Of a stretch of 64,000 nt of DNA, positions 35,274 through 43,412 are shown piece by piece; the first letter of the stretch is position 1; each line of letters begins with the position of its first letter. The translations under genes and the position numbers were made by a program. Under the pieces are notes generated by a model. That model worked only from the letters and a program-made list of their open reading frames with translations, was not told where the DNA came from and searched no databases. The DNA comes from Thermogemmatispora onikobensis (lineage in GTDB: Bacteria > Chloroflexota > Ktedonobacteria > Ktedonobacterales > Ktedonobacteraceae), in assembly GCF_001748285.1 (NCBI RefSeq), contig NZ_BDGT01000035.1:1-64000 (forward strand). The letters are read 5' to 3'.

Positions 35274-36620
35274 TCAGCGATCTTCTGCTACCTGTCCGGT
35301 TCCCGACTTGCCAGGGGCCGCAGGTGGTGGCTGATCCGCCTCAGCATCGGAGTCGGCAGCAATCTGGTGGTCACGCAAAGAAGGCAGCCGGAGCAGGAGC
35401 CAGCGCATGCTGAGCCCCTGGACGAGCAGGGTGAAGAGCACAACGGCTCCGGTGGAGGCCAGGATGAGCGGGCGCTGTGGCAGCGTCAACGGCAGTGCCA
35501 GGGCCAGAGCGAGCGAAAGCGCACCGCGCAGTCCTCCCCAGAAGATGACCAGTTGCCAGGTGAAAGGCAAGAGGCCCTTGCGTCCGGCAATGGTCAGCCA
35601 GGAGCGGGCAGCCAGCAACAGGACCAGGAACAGGCGTGCCAGCAGTACCACGCCGATGGCAAAGGCCGCGCTCAGCAGGCTGACCAGGGCTCCCCCTGGC
35701 AGTGGTGGCAAGGCGAGCGGATTCAATTGAGCGCCGATCAGCAAGAAGAGTAGAGCGTTGGCGATGAAGGCCACAACGCTCCAAAAAGTGTCGACCGCGG
35801 CGCGGGTGGTGGCAGACATGCCGATGCGTCGGCCATAGTTCCCGAGGAGCAGACCGACCACGATCACCGTAATGATGGCCGAGAGATGGAGGCGATCCGC
35901 CAGCAGGTAGAGGCCATAGGCGGCGAGGATCGTCAGGCCGATCTCGCTCAGGGCGTCGTCGATGTGGCGTAGCAGCTGACAGAGCAACCAGCCGCCGAAG
36001 AGACCCAGGACGAGGGCGCCTCCCCCTTCTAACAGGAAGAGCAGCAACCCCATCAGGGGCAGGGGCAGGCCCGTGGCAGGCTGGGTGGACTCTGCTGGGA
36101 GGGCCAGCAGGACGACGGCCAGAAAAACCTGGTAGAGTGCGCCGGCCACGCCGTCATTGAAAAGGCTTTCGCCCTCGATGATCACCGCCAGGCGCTCATC
36201 GAGATGGAGCTGGCGAAAGAGGCTCAGCACGGCCACTGGATCGGTGGGCGACAGAATGGCTGCCAGCAGGAAAGCGACCCTCCAGTCAAGCCCTTCCAGC
36301 CAGTGGAGCAGGGCAGCGATCAGACAGAGCGAGAGAATCAGCCCCGGGCCGGCGAGGAAGAAGATGCTGCGCCACTCGTTCTTGAGCAACTGCCAATTCA
36401 GCGACCAGGCCCCTTCGAAGAGCAAGGCTGGCAAGAAGACAAAGAGCACCAGCTCAGGGTCAAGTTGCAGCGGAGGAAGGAGATGAAGGGCGCTTAAGAG
36501 CAGCCCGACGATCACCAGGCCCAGGGTATAGGGAACGGCGATCCAGCGTGTGACCAGGATGGTCACCAGAGCAATGAGCAAGAAAAGGATAAGGTAGCTC
36601 TCCACCAGTGGGATCGGCAT
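35274..36620 (-). CDS. CPA1-family Na+/H+ (cation/proton) antiporter
   Basis: 448 residues with about 12 membrane helices. The ion-binding helix signatures of CPA1 exchangers are present: LSPTDPVAVLSLF near residue 125-137 and IIEGESLFNDGVAGALY near 147-163. It should exchange Na+ (or K+) for protons to keep cytoplasmic pH and salt balance. The start codon ATG 36620 follows GGAGGT at ideal spacing. The last 30 residues are a hydrophilic cytoplasmic tail. The gene has a leader of about 370 bases with a terminator (see 36895-36938). Confidence 0.92.
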   Translation of the reverse strand: MPIPLVESYLILFLLIALVTILVTRWIAVPYTLGLVIVGLLLSALHLLPPLQLDPELVLFVFLPALLFEGAWSLNWQLLKNEWRSIFFLAGPGLILSLCLIAALLHWLEGLDWRVAFLLAAILSPTDPVAVLSLFRQLHLDERLAVIIEGESLFNDGVAGALYQVFLAVVLLALPAESTQPATGLPLPLMGLLLFLLEGGGALVLGLFGGWLLCQLLRHIDDALSEIGLTILAAYGLYLLADRLHLSAIITVIVVGLLLGNYGRRIGMSATTRAAVDTFWSVVAFIANALLFLLIGAQLNPLALPPLPGGALVSLLSAAFAIGVVLLARLFLVLLLAARSWLTIAGRKGLLPFTWQLVIFWGGLRGALSLALALALPLTLPQRPLILASTGAVVLFTLLVQGLSMRWLLLRLPSLRDHQIAADSDAEADQPPPAAPGKSGTGQVAEDR

Positions 36621-36894
36621 GCAATGCGACCTCCTTTCTTCGGATTCCGAGGCGTGTGCAAGTCGTGACTTGAAGCGCCTCTGGCTCGCTCCGCACCAGC
36701 CTGCTTCTCGCCCCGAAACGAGAGCATGGCTGACCTCCTTCTTCTCCTGTCATGGGCGATGCCAGACTGAGTTTGATCCGCTTCCCTCGACCGGCGCGAG
36801 TGTGGCGTGTGGCATACACGCGGAGACAGAAGCGGGGGGCAGCGCCGGGGAGGCTGATCCTGCGCTGAGCGGAACGAGTAAAAGTGTGCGGTAA

Positions 36895-36938
36895 AGAAAA
36901 GAGGAGTGCCGGGGCCGACCAGACTTCCCGGCACTCCT
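36895..36938 (-). terminator. Intrinsic terminator inside the antiporter leader
   Basis: On the minus strand GAGGAGTGCCGGG pairs perfectly (13 bp) with CCCGGCACTCCTC (36926-36938 with 36901-36913), followed by TTTTCTTT. It lies between the promoter at 36994-37023 and the antiporter start at 36620, so it either attenuates the antiporter or ends a short RNA of about 90 bases. Confidence 0.75.
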
Positions 36939-36993
36939 CAGTCTATGAGCGAGAAAACAACGTATGCTTTCGCTTTCGATGCCTGTCCATTTT

Positions 36994-37023
36994 AGTATAG
37001 GGGAGGATAGCCGATGCTGGCAA
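36994..37023 (-). promoter_or_regulatory. Minus-strand promoter upstream of the antiporter
   Basis: TTGCCA (37023-37018) and TATACT (36999-36994) on the minus strand, spacer 18. Transcription from about 36987 reads through the terminator at 36895-36938 toward the antiporter. The remaining leader (36621-36894) contains a short minus-strand frame from 36726 with a strong ribosome site (GAAGGAGG) that runs into the antiporter gene. Confidence 0.5.
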
Positions 37024-37169
37024 GGGGGTGCTGCTGGCTCAGGGGCACACCAGCACCAGTTTGGGCTGAGGACCATAGAATCGGGATCGACCTGCTCTCT
37101 CCTGGCGGCCAGCGCATGCAAGCAGATGGGAAGGGGAGGCAACAATTTTCACAAAGATCTCCGATCCGC

Positions 37170-37198
37170 TTGTCAGTGAGGACCTCCTCTTCTATAAT
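37170..37198 (+). promoter_or_regulatory. Promoter of the CoxG-like gene
   Basis: TTGTCA at 37170-37175 and TATAAT at 37193-37198, spacer 17. Near-consensus. Start about 37205, leaving a 30-base leader containing AAGGA. Confidence 0.7.
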
Positions 37199-37234
37199 GA
37201 GGGCGGCAATTATTGATCTTTAAGGAATTATCCT

Positions 37235-37960
37235 ATGGACGTTGAGGGAGCATACACACTCCAGGCAACTCCTGAAGAAGTATGGAAATGCCTGATGGAT
37301 CAACAGATTCTCCGCCAGGTCCTGCCGGGGGTAGAGCACCTGGAGGCTCTGGATGAGAATCGCTATGCCATCAGGCTGGCTGTCAGGCATGCCCCGCTGC
37401 GAGGTAGTTACGAAGGGCTGGTCACTGTCTCTGATCAAGAGTACCCTCACTGCTATCGCATTACCGTCGAAGGTGAGAGCCGCCACGGTCCAGTGCGGGG
37501 AGAGGGTTGGGTGCGTCTACTGCGGCGTGAGCATAATACCGTCGTCTCCTACCAGGGGGTTTTGAACGTTGGGCGGGCTGGTCTCTTGCCCGCACCTGTG
37601 TTGCGCGGCACAACCAAAATGCTCATTCAGCAGTTCTTCCTGGGCCTGGCTGACCAGCTGCGCGTGATGCGCCCGCCTGAGATCGAAGAGGCCTCGGAAG
37701 TAGCGGCCCAGCCAAACCAGGTGAGCGCTCAGCGTCAGGAACGGGCCTGGCCGCCAGAGGCCATCAGGGCCAGTGAGTCAGGTCTACCAGCTAGGGGCAG
37801 AACGCCGCTCCATAGCCTGGTGCGCCGTCTGCGCCTCGGAGGCGGTGATCCGCAGGCAGAAGAGCGCTGGGTGCAGGCGATCCGCCGTACGGCCATGCTG
37901 GCGGTCCTGCTCTTGCTTGTCTGGGTAGGAACCAGGCTACCGCGGCGATTGCTGGCCTGA
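37235..37960 (+). CDS. CoxG-like SRPBCC protein with membrane tail
   Basis: 241 residues. Residues 1-150 form a CoxG/SRPBCC lipid-binding-type domain: MDVEGAYTLQATPEEVWKCL, LPGVEHLEALDENRYAI, and RGEGWVRLLRREHNTVVSY. CoxG is known from carbon-monoxide dehydrogenase clusters, where it helps anchor or mature the enzyme at the membrane. The C-terminal half has a flexible linker and ends in one membrane helix (MLAVLLLLVWVGTRL). No coxMSL genes lie in this window, so a role in CO oxidation is only possible, not shown. The architecture supports membrane recruitment. Confidence 0.82.
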   Translation: MDVEGAYTLQATPEEVWKCLMDQQILRQVLPGVEHLEALDENRYAIRLAVRHAPLRGSYEGLVTVSDQEYPHCYRITVEGESRHGPVRGEGWVRLLRREHNTVVSYQGVLNVGRAGLLPAPVLRGTTKMLIQQFFLGLADQLRVMRPPEIEEASEVAAQPNQVSAQRQERAWPPEAIRASESGLPARGRTPLHSLVRRLRLGGGDPQAEERWVQAIRRTAMLAVLLLLVWVGTRLPRRLLA

Positions 37961-38410
37961 AGACACGTCAGGTTCTCTCTCTGATCCTGGCACCAGTTCA
38001 GGCAGGCCGGGTGCAAGAGGCGAGGGAACGAGCGAAAGGCGGCTCTCTTCGCCCGTCTTCGCGCTCCCTGGCCCGGCGGTGCCTTGTCCTTTGGCTCTCT
38101 GTCCGCCAGACCAGGCATGATCGGAGCAGAGAGCCTGCCACGAGCGCGCAGCGCACGCCGGACAAGGGCAGGCGTACGCCTTCTCCTTGTTCACCATAGT
38201 ATTCCGGTGCTTATCTGCTCGCCATCTGCTTCTTTCTTTGCTCTGTCCTGTGCCACCAACGAGAACGCGCCCCTTTTCTCCTCTCTTGTGGCGGTCGTCA
38301 TCCTTGCTGCCTTGCCACTCCTGGGCTGCCCTCACAGCAGCCTGCCTGGCTGAAAGGCGTCGCTCCTCGCCGCTTCACCGGAGGAGGCTTGTCCGACAGG
38401 CGGGCAGGCC
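37961..38410 (+). other. Intergenic region between converging genes
   Basis: 450 bases. Short open frames have low-complexity, Arg/Ser-rich translations without ribosome sites and are not credible. I see no clear hairpin terminator, promoter or repeat of note. Confidence 0.4.
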
Positions 38411-38914
38411 CTACTGGTGATGGCTGAGATAGGTGCGCACGCACAGCGTGAAGAGCAGGTAGCCTGCGTAGAAAGCGACCAGATACTGAAAGAGGTCGAA
38501 GAGGCCCGCGAAGGGGCTATCCCAGACAATGTAGCCGCTGGCCGTTGCCGCGCGGGCGTAATCGAAGAGCGCGCGCACCAGTGGTGTCGCGACCAGGAGG
38601 GCGATCGCCACCCACTGCCAGGAACGGCGATGCCAGAGCAGCCAGATCGCCAGATAGCCAATGCCCCCGTAGATAAAGATGTCAGGGATATAGAAAGGCA
38701 GAGGCAAGTGGAGCACCAGGCCGGGAAGCGTATAATGCCACAAATGGAGATAGTAGGCCAGGAGATCGGCCAGCATATTGATTACTGCCATGACAAGGCC
38801 GCCGAGGAGCGCCACCAGCGTTGGCACGCGCCCGGGCCGGGTGAAGAGCAGCACGGCCAGATAGACCACCAGGATAAAGGGCACATCCAGCACAAGATAG
38901 GCTACCAGATCCAT
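38411..38914 (-). CDS. Polytopic membrane protein, unknown
   Basis: 167 residues. The start is placed at ATG 38914 (a TTG directly before it is possible), with GGGAGG upstream. About five membrane helices are predicted from hydrophobic runs: VAYLVLDVPFILVVYLAVLL, VALLGGLVMAVINMLADLLA, IFIYGGIGYLAIWLLW, WVAIALLVATPLVRAL and LFQYLVAFYAGYLLFTL. A YYLHLWHY motif between helices 2 and 3 recalls small carotenoid-cyclase-like or CBO0543-type families, but I do not assign it. It is divergent from nadE, with an AT-rich spacer between them. Confidence 0.65.
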   Translation of the reverse strand: MDLVAYLVLDVPFILVVYLAVLLFTRPGRVPTLVALLGGLVMAVINMLADLLAYYLHLWHYTLPGLVLHLPLPFYIPDIFIYGGIGYLAIWLLWHRRSWQWVAIALLVATPLVRALFDYARAATASGYIVWDSPFAGLFDLFQYLVAFYAGYLLFTLCVRTYLSHHQ

Positions 38915-39052
38915 CAAGGGGAAAAACCTCCCAACGCTGAGTCAGTTGTAATATTATGGTAAAAATTTTGCCACTCTGCCAGCCGGCGTTACCTGCGAGC
39001 GCCATTGCAGCCGCAGCCGCGGGGCAGCGCTGGCAAGGAAGGGAGCCTTCCC

Positions 39053-40825
39053 ATGCATATCGTACCCCTGCGTATTGCGCTAGCGCAGATCAACGTCACG
39101 GTCGGTGACCTGGACGGTAACGCCGAGAAAATCTGGACGGCCATGCGTGAGGCGCATCAGGCTGGTGCGCACATCGTCTGCACACCGGAGCTGGCGCTCA
39201 CTGGCTATCCTCCCGAGGATCTGCTGCTCAAACCGGGCTTCGTCTCCGCAAACCTGCGTCGCCTGCAGTGGCTCATCGAGCGCAGCAAGGAGCTGCCTGG
39301 GTTGACAGCGATCATCGGCTATGTTGATCGTGACGAAGACATCTACAATGCAGCAGCGGTCATCGGCGGTGGGCGCCTCTACGGCACCTACCATAAACAC
39401 TATCTACCAAACTATAGTGTCTTCGACGAGTACCGCTACTTTCAGGCCGGACGGACAGCGCCCCTCTTTCTGATCAATGGCGTCCATGTTGGCATTACGA
39501 TCTGCGAGGATATCTGGTATCCGGCTGGCCCGTTGACCCTGCAGGCCCATGCTGGAGCCGAGGTGATTATCAATATCAATGGCTCGCCCTATCATGCCGG
39601 CAAGCGCCATTTCCGTGAGCAGATGCTGGCGACGCGAGCCGCCGATAACGGCCTGATCGTGGCCTATCTGAATCTCGTCGGCGGCCAGGACGAGCTGGTT
39701 TTTGACGGCGGCAGTATGGTCTTCAACGAGCAGGGGCGGCTGATCGCGCGGGCCAAACAGTTTGAAGAGGATCTCCTGGTGGTTGATCTTGACGTTGCCT
39801 CCGTCTTCCGCTCACGGCTGCACGATCCTCGCCGGCGCCAGGAGCGACTGGAGCTGCACCCTGAAGAAGTCCCCATGATTGTCGTCTCCGCCGAGAGCAT
39901 GCCCCCGCCGACCCTGGACGGGCGCCCGCTGCTTGGTACCAGCCAGCGTATCGAACCAGCGCTAGAGCGGCTGGCAGAAATCTATGCGGCCCTCGTCTTG
40001 GGCACGCGCGACTATGTGCGCAAGACCGGTTTCAGCAAAGCCATCGTGGGACTCTCGGGCGGCATCGACTCCTCTCTGACGGCGGTCATTGCCGCCGATG
40101 CCCTGGGGGCCGAGAACGTCCTCGGTGTTTCCATGCCATCTGCTTACTCCTCCGAAGGGAGCAAGACTGATGCCCGGCAACTGGCCGAGAATCTGGGCAT
40201 CCAGCTCATCACCGTCCCCATTGAAGAGATCTTCCGCACCTCGCTGCGCGTCATGGCGCCGGCCCTGGGCGAAGGCGATCACGGCCTGGCCGCCGAAAAT
40301 CTGCAGGCGCGCATCCGGGGAAACATTCTGATGACCATCTCTAACAAGCTAGGGCCGATTGTGCTAACCACAGGCAACAAGTCCGAGATGGCCACCGGCT
40401 ACAGCACGCTCTATGGAGACATGGCTGGCGGCTTTGCCGTTCTCAAAGACGTACCCAAGACCCTGGTCTACGAGCTGAGTCGCTACCGCAACTCATTGGG
40501 CGAGCGTCCGGTCATTCCGCAGGCAGTCCTGGAAAAAGCTCCCTCAGCCGAGCTGCGTCCGGGCCAGAGAGATAGCGATAGTCTGCCGCCCTACGAGCTT
40601 CTCGACCCTATTCTCCAGGCCTATGCCGAGGAAGATCGCAGCTTTGAAGAGATGGTAGCGATGGGCTTCGATCCGGGCCTGGTTGAGCGCGTCATGCAGC
40701 TGGTCGATCGGAGTGAATACAAGCGCCGCCAGGCTCCGCCGGGAGTGAAGATAACGCCACGCGCATTTGGGCGTGATCGTCGCCTGCCGATTACGAACCG
40801 CTACCGTGATCGGCCCGAGGGATAG
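39053..40825 (+). CDS. nadE: Glutamine-dependent NAD+ synthetase
   Basis: 590 residues from ATG 39053, with GGAAGGGAG upstream; an in-frame ATG 16 codons earlier is unlikely. It makes NAD+ from deamido-NAD+, ATP and glutamine. The N-terminal nitrilase-fold glutaminase has its Glu-Lys-Cys triad: Glu in [14 protein letters not shown], Lys in [14 protein letters not shown], Cys in [10 protein letters not shown]. The C-terminal synthetase has the ATP P-loop [14 protein letters not shown] and the [18 protein letters not shown] segment. Both domains are intact, so ammonia can be supplied in cis by channelling. Confidence 0.97.
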   Translation: MHIVPLRIALAQINVTVGDLDGNAEKIWTAMREAHQAGAHIVCTPELALTGYPPEDLLLKPGFVSANLRRLQWLIERSKELPGLTAIIGYVDRDEDIYNAAAVIGGGRLYGTYHKHYLPNYSVFDEYRYFQAGRTAPLFLINGVHVGITICEDIWYPAGPLTLQAHAGAEVIININGSPYHAGKRHFREQMLATRAADNGLIVAYLNLVGGQDELVFDGGSMVFNEQGRLIARAKQFEEDLLVVDLDVASVFRSRLHDPRRRQERLELHPEEVPMIVVSAESMPPPTLDGRPLLGTSQRIEPALERLAEIYAALVLGTRDYVRKTGFSKAIVGLSGGIDSSLTAVIAADALGAENVLGVSMPSAYSSEGSKTDARQLAENLGIQLITVPIEEIFRTSLRVMAPALGEGDHGLAAENLQARIRGNILMTISNKLGPIVLTTGNKSEMATGYSTLYGDMAGGFAVLKDVPKTLVYELSRYRNSLGERPVIPQAVLEKAPSAELRPGQRDSDSLPPYELLDPILQAYAEEDRSFEEMVAMGFDPGLVERVMQLVDRSEYKRRQAPPGVKITPRAFGRDRRLPITNRYRDRPEG

Positions 40826-40954
40826 CAGAGGCGAGGCTGCTTCCCGAGCCGACTGGCGTTCTGTACTGGGGAGTACCCACCCAACCTGGACCCTGACGAA
40901 TGGGGCGAGAGTGACCGGTTAAAAAAGCTGTCGGGGGCGTTTCTCCTAAAGAGG

Positions 40955-40983
40955 TTAATCGATCTGGTATACTTAAAACTACC
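40955..40983 (+). promoter_or_regulatory. Promoter of glmS
   Basis: TGGTATACT with -10 at 40978-40983; a weak -35 TTAATC at 40955-40960 lies 17 bases upstream. Transcription should start near 40990, about 20 bases before the ribozyme. Confidence 0.5.
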
Positions 40984-41011
40984 AACCGGTGCTTTGATCG
41001 TCCCAGTGAGT

Positions 41012-41165
41012 AGCGCAAGGGCCGGGCTACAGGAGGGGCCACGGCTGACGAGGTGGGGGCTGTTCGGACGAATCAGCGGGGAGCCCCCAGGGAAGATCAC
41101 TTCCCTGTGAAGGGAGCGCACAAAACTGGCTGGCAACGGCCAGGACAAAACGCTCTCAGTGATAT
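41012..41165 (+). ncRNA. glmS self-cleaving ribozyme/riboswitch
   Basis: The leader of glmS carries the hallmarks of the glucosamine-6-phosphate-activated ribozyme. A41012 precedes GCGC, the expected cleavage site. It is followed by a GCCGGGC...GCC-CGGC stem (P1), then the invariant GCTGACGAGG, a GGGGGCT/AGCCCCC pairing around CAGCGGGG, a hairpin AGGGAA/TTCCCT, and a 3' double-helix region with CACAAAAC and CTGGC/GCCAG closed by GGAGCG/CGCTCT. Order and spacing match the known fold. When the product glucosamine-6-phosphate accumulates, the RNA cuts itself and the mRNA is destroyed. The gap to the glmS ATG is about 130 bases. The element is best known from Firmicutes. Confidence 0.9.
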
Positions 41166-41293
41166 AGCTGGAGCAGGGCTATTCCGGGCGGAAGAGGGTG
41201 CCGTCCAGGCACCGGGGGCGGCCTGTCTTTGGCGGTCTGGAGCAAACCTGTTCTCTCTATACCACATCACAGACGGAAAGGATACCCTGCCTC

Positions 41294-43162
41294 ATGTGCG
41301 GGATTATTGGCTACGTCGGTGCCGCTGGCACCGATGTTACGTCCATTTTGCTTGACGGGCTACGTCGACTTGAATACCGGGGCTATGACTCTACCGGCAT
41401 TGCTGTTCTGACGGCCAGTGGCGAATTGCAGGTCTATCGCCGTGCAGGCAAGCTGGCCAATCTGGCGGCAGCGGTCGAGAACGGGGCCCGTCCAGCCCCC
41501 GGTTCCCTGGGAATCGGTCATACCCGCTGGGCCACCCACGGGCGTCCCAGCGATACCAATGCCCACCCGCATGCCGACTGCGACGGGCTTATCACCGTGG
41601 TGCATAACGGCATTATCGAGAACTATGCCGAGCTGCGCCAGCGCCTGGAACAGGAAGGGCATTCCTTCCGTTCCGAGACCGACACCGAAGTATTGGCTCA
41701 TCTTGTTGAGCGTGCCTATCGCGGCGAAGCCCAGGGTGATCTGCTGGAGGCCGTACGTCTGGCCCTGCAGCCTGTGCGTGGCTCCTATGCTATGGCCGTC
41801 CTCTGTCGCGAGCAGCCCCAGCTTCTGGTCGGGGCGCGCTACAACGGCCCCTTCCTGGTAGTGGGCCTGGGCGAGCGCGAGCACTTTCTGGCCTCCGATA
41901 TCGCGGCCTTCCTCAAGTATACGCGGCGGGTCGTCATCATTGACGAAGGGGAACTGGTGGCCCTGCGGCCCGAGGGCCTCACCATTCAACGTCTGGATGG
42001 GACCTTTGTCGAGCGAGCCCCGACCACCGTCGAGTGGGACGCCGAAGCCGCTGAGAAGGGTGGCTACCCTCACTTCATGCTCAAAGAGATTTATGAGCAG
42101 CCAGAGGCCTTCACGCGCTCGCTGCTGGGGCGCGTGCGCGCGGGTCAGCTCTGCCTGCCCGAGTTGGAGGCGCTCCAGCACTCCGGGGCCTTGGAGAAGG
42201 TCAGGCGCATAGTCATTGTTGCCTGCGGTACCTCCTATCACGCGGGCCTGGTCGGGAAATATGTCATCGAGCGCTGGGCGCGTCTGCCCGTCGAAGTGAT
42301 CACGGCGGGAGAGTTCCGCTACGCTGATCCCCTGGTCGGGCCGGACACCCTTTGTATCGCTGTTACCCAATCGGGTGAGACCGCCGATGTGCTCGTCAGC
42401 GCACGTCAGGCGCGAGAGCAAGGGGCGCCAGTCGTGGCCATTACCAATGTTGTGGCCAGTGCAGTGACGCGACTGGCCGACGCCGTGCTCTATATTCAGG
42501 CGGGGCCGGAGATCTGCGTGGTGGCTACCAAGACCTTCATTGCCACCCTGGCCCAGCTCTACCTGCTTGGTCTCTTCCTGGGCCTACAGCGAGGCACCCT
42601 CCGTCCCGAGCGGGCCAGTGAGGTCTTGCAGGCCCTGGAGCAGCTACCGGCAAAGATTCAGCGGATTCTCGACCGCGCGGCGGCGAATGATCCCATTGCG
42701 CCACTGGCACGTGAGCTGGCCCCGCTTCAGAGCGTCATGTTCATCGGGCGCGGCGTGGGCTACCCGACAGCCCTGGAGGGTGCCCTCAAGCTCAAAGAGG
42801 TTTCCTACATCCACGCCGAGGGCTTCCCTGCTGGCGAACTCAAGCACGGCTCTATCGCCCTGCTTGATCCTGAGACGCCGCTGGTGGCCATTGCTACGGC
42901 CTCGCACGTCTACGAAAAAGTGGTCAGCAATATGCAGCAAGTCCGCGCGCGCGACGCCCGGGTGATCGCAGTGGCCACCGAGGGAGACGAAGCCATTCGC
43001 GAGCATGCCGACGTCGTCCTCTACGTACCGCCGACACTGGAGGAGCTGAGCCCTGTGCTGGCGGCGATCCCCCTTCAGCTCCTGGCCTATCACGCGGCAG
43101 TCGCCCGTGGCTGTAACGTTGATCAGCCGCGCAACCTGGCCAAGTCGGTGACCGTGGAGTAG
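41294..43162 (+). CDS. glmS: Glucosamine-fructose-6-phosphate aminotransferase (isomerising)
   Basis: 622 residues from ATG 41294. That start is required because the catalytic nucleophile is the Cys directly after Met (MCGIIGYVG). It makes glucosamine-6-phosphate from fructose-6-phosphate and glutamine, the first step to UDP-GlcNAc for the wall. Residues 1-220 are the class II glutaminase; two SIS domains follow (ACGTSYHAGLVGKYVIERWA; VTQSGETADVLVSARQA; RGVGYPTALEGALKLKEVSY). The C-terminus PRNLAKSVTVE is diagnostic. It is controlled by the upstream ribozyme. Confidence 0.98.
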   Translation: MCGIIGYVGAAGTDVTSILLDGLRRLEYRGYDSTGIAVLTASGELQVYRRAGKLANLAAAVENGARPAPGSLGIGHTRWATHGRPSDTNAHPHADCDGLITVVHNGIIENYAELRQRLEQEGHSFRSETDTEVLAHLVERAYRGEAQGDLLEAVRLALQPVRGSYAMAVLCREQPQLLVGARYNGPFLVVGLGEREHFLASDIAAFLKYTRRVVIIDEGELVALRPEGLTIQRLDGTFVERAPTTVEWDAEAAEKGGYPHFMLKEIYEQPEAFTRSLLGRVRAGQLCLPELEALQHSGALEKVRRIVIVACGTSYHAGLVGKYVIERWARLPVEVITAGEFRYADPLVGPDTLCIAVTQSGETADVLVSARQAREQGAPVVAITNVVASAVTRLADAVLYIQAGPEICVVATKTFIATLAQLYLLGLFLGLQRGTLRPERASEVLQALEQLPAKIQRILDRAAANDPIAPLARELAPLQSVMFIGRGVGYPTALEGALKLKEVSYIHAEGFPAGELKHGSIALLDPETPLVAIATASHVYEKVVSNMQQVRARDARVIAVATEGDEAIREHADVVLYVPPTLEELSPVLAAIPLQLLAYHAAVARGCNVDQPRNLAKSVTVE

Positions 43163-43224
43163 AGAAAAGAAAAGAAGAAGGTCCGGCGCTGCGAGCGCTG
43201 GCGGACCGCGGTGAGCGAGCAAGA

Positions 43225-43257
43225 AGGGTCCGCCTCCCGCAAGAGGAGGCGGACCCT
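43225..43257. terminator. Hairpin terminator between glmS and the transglycosylase gene
   Basis: A perfect 13-bp stem AGGGTCCGCCTCC / GGAGGCGGACCCT with a 7-base loop, followed by ATTCGTT. Just before it a second hairpin reuses GGTCCG/CGGACC (43180-43208). It lies between converging genes and may serve both strands. Confidence 0.65.
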
Positions 43258-43412
43258 ATTCGTTGCGAGGTGGTTGCAGTCGGAGGATAGTGAAGGAAGA
43301 AGTGTCGCAGAGTGAGTTATTAAGGGACACAGAGTCTGCACAGCAGAGCAGTGGACATAGTCGGCTGCCCGGCGAGACAATGGCCGCTCGTAGCCTATCA
43401 CTGGCTGCCTGA

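Noticed and set aside
36563-36934. Minus-strand frame across the antiporter leader as a gene
   Set aside because: It spans the terminator hairpin, has low-complexity Arg/Ser content and runs into the antiporter. A short internal frame with a good ribosome site at about 36726 is noted in the promoter entry but not called.
37235-37960. CO dehydrogenase cluster inferred from the CoxG-like gene
   Set aside because: No coxM, coxS or coxL gene is present in the window, and SRPBCC proteins have many uses.
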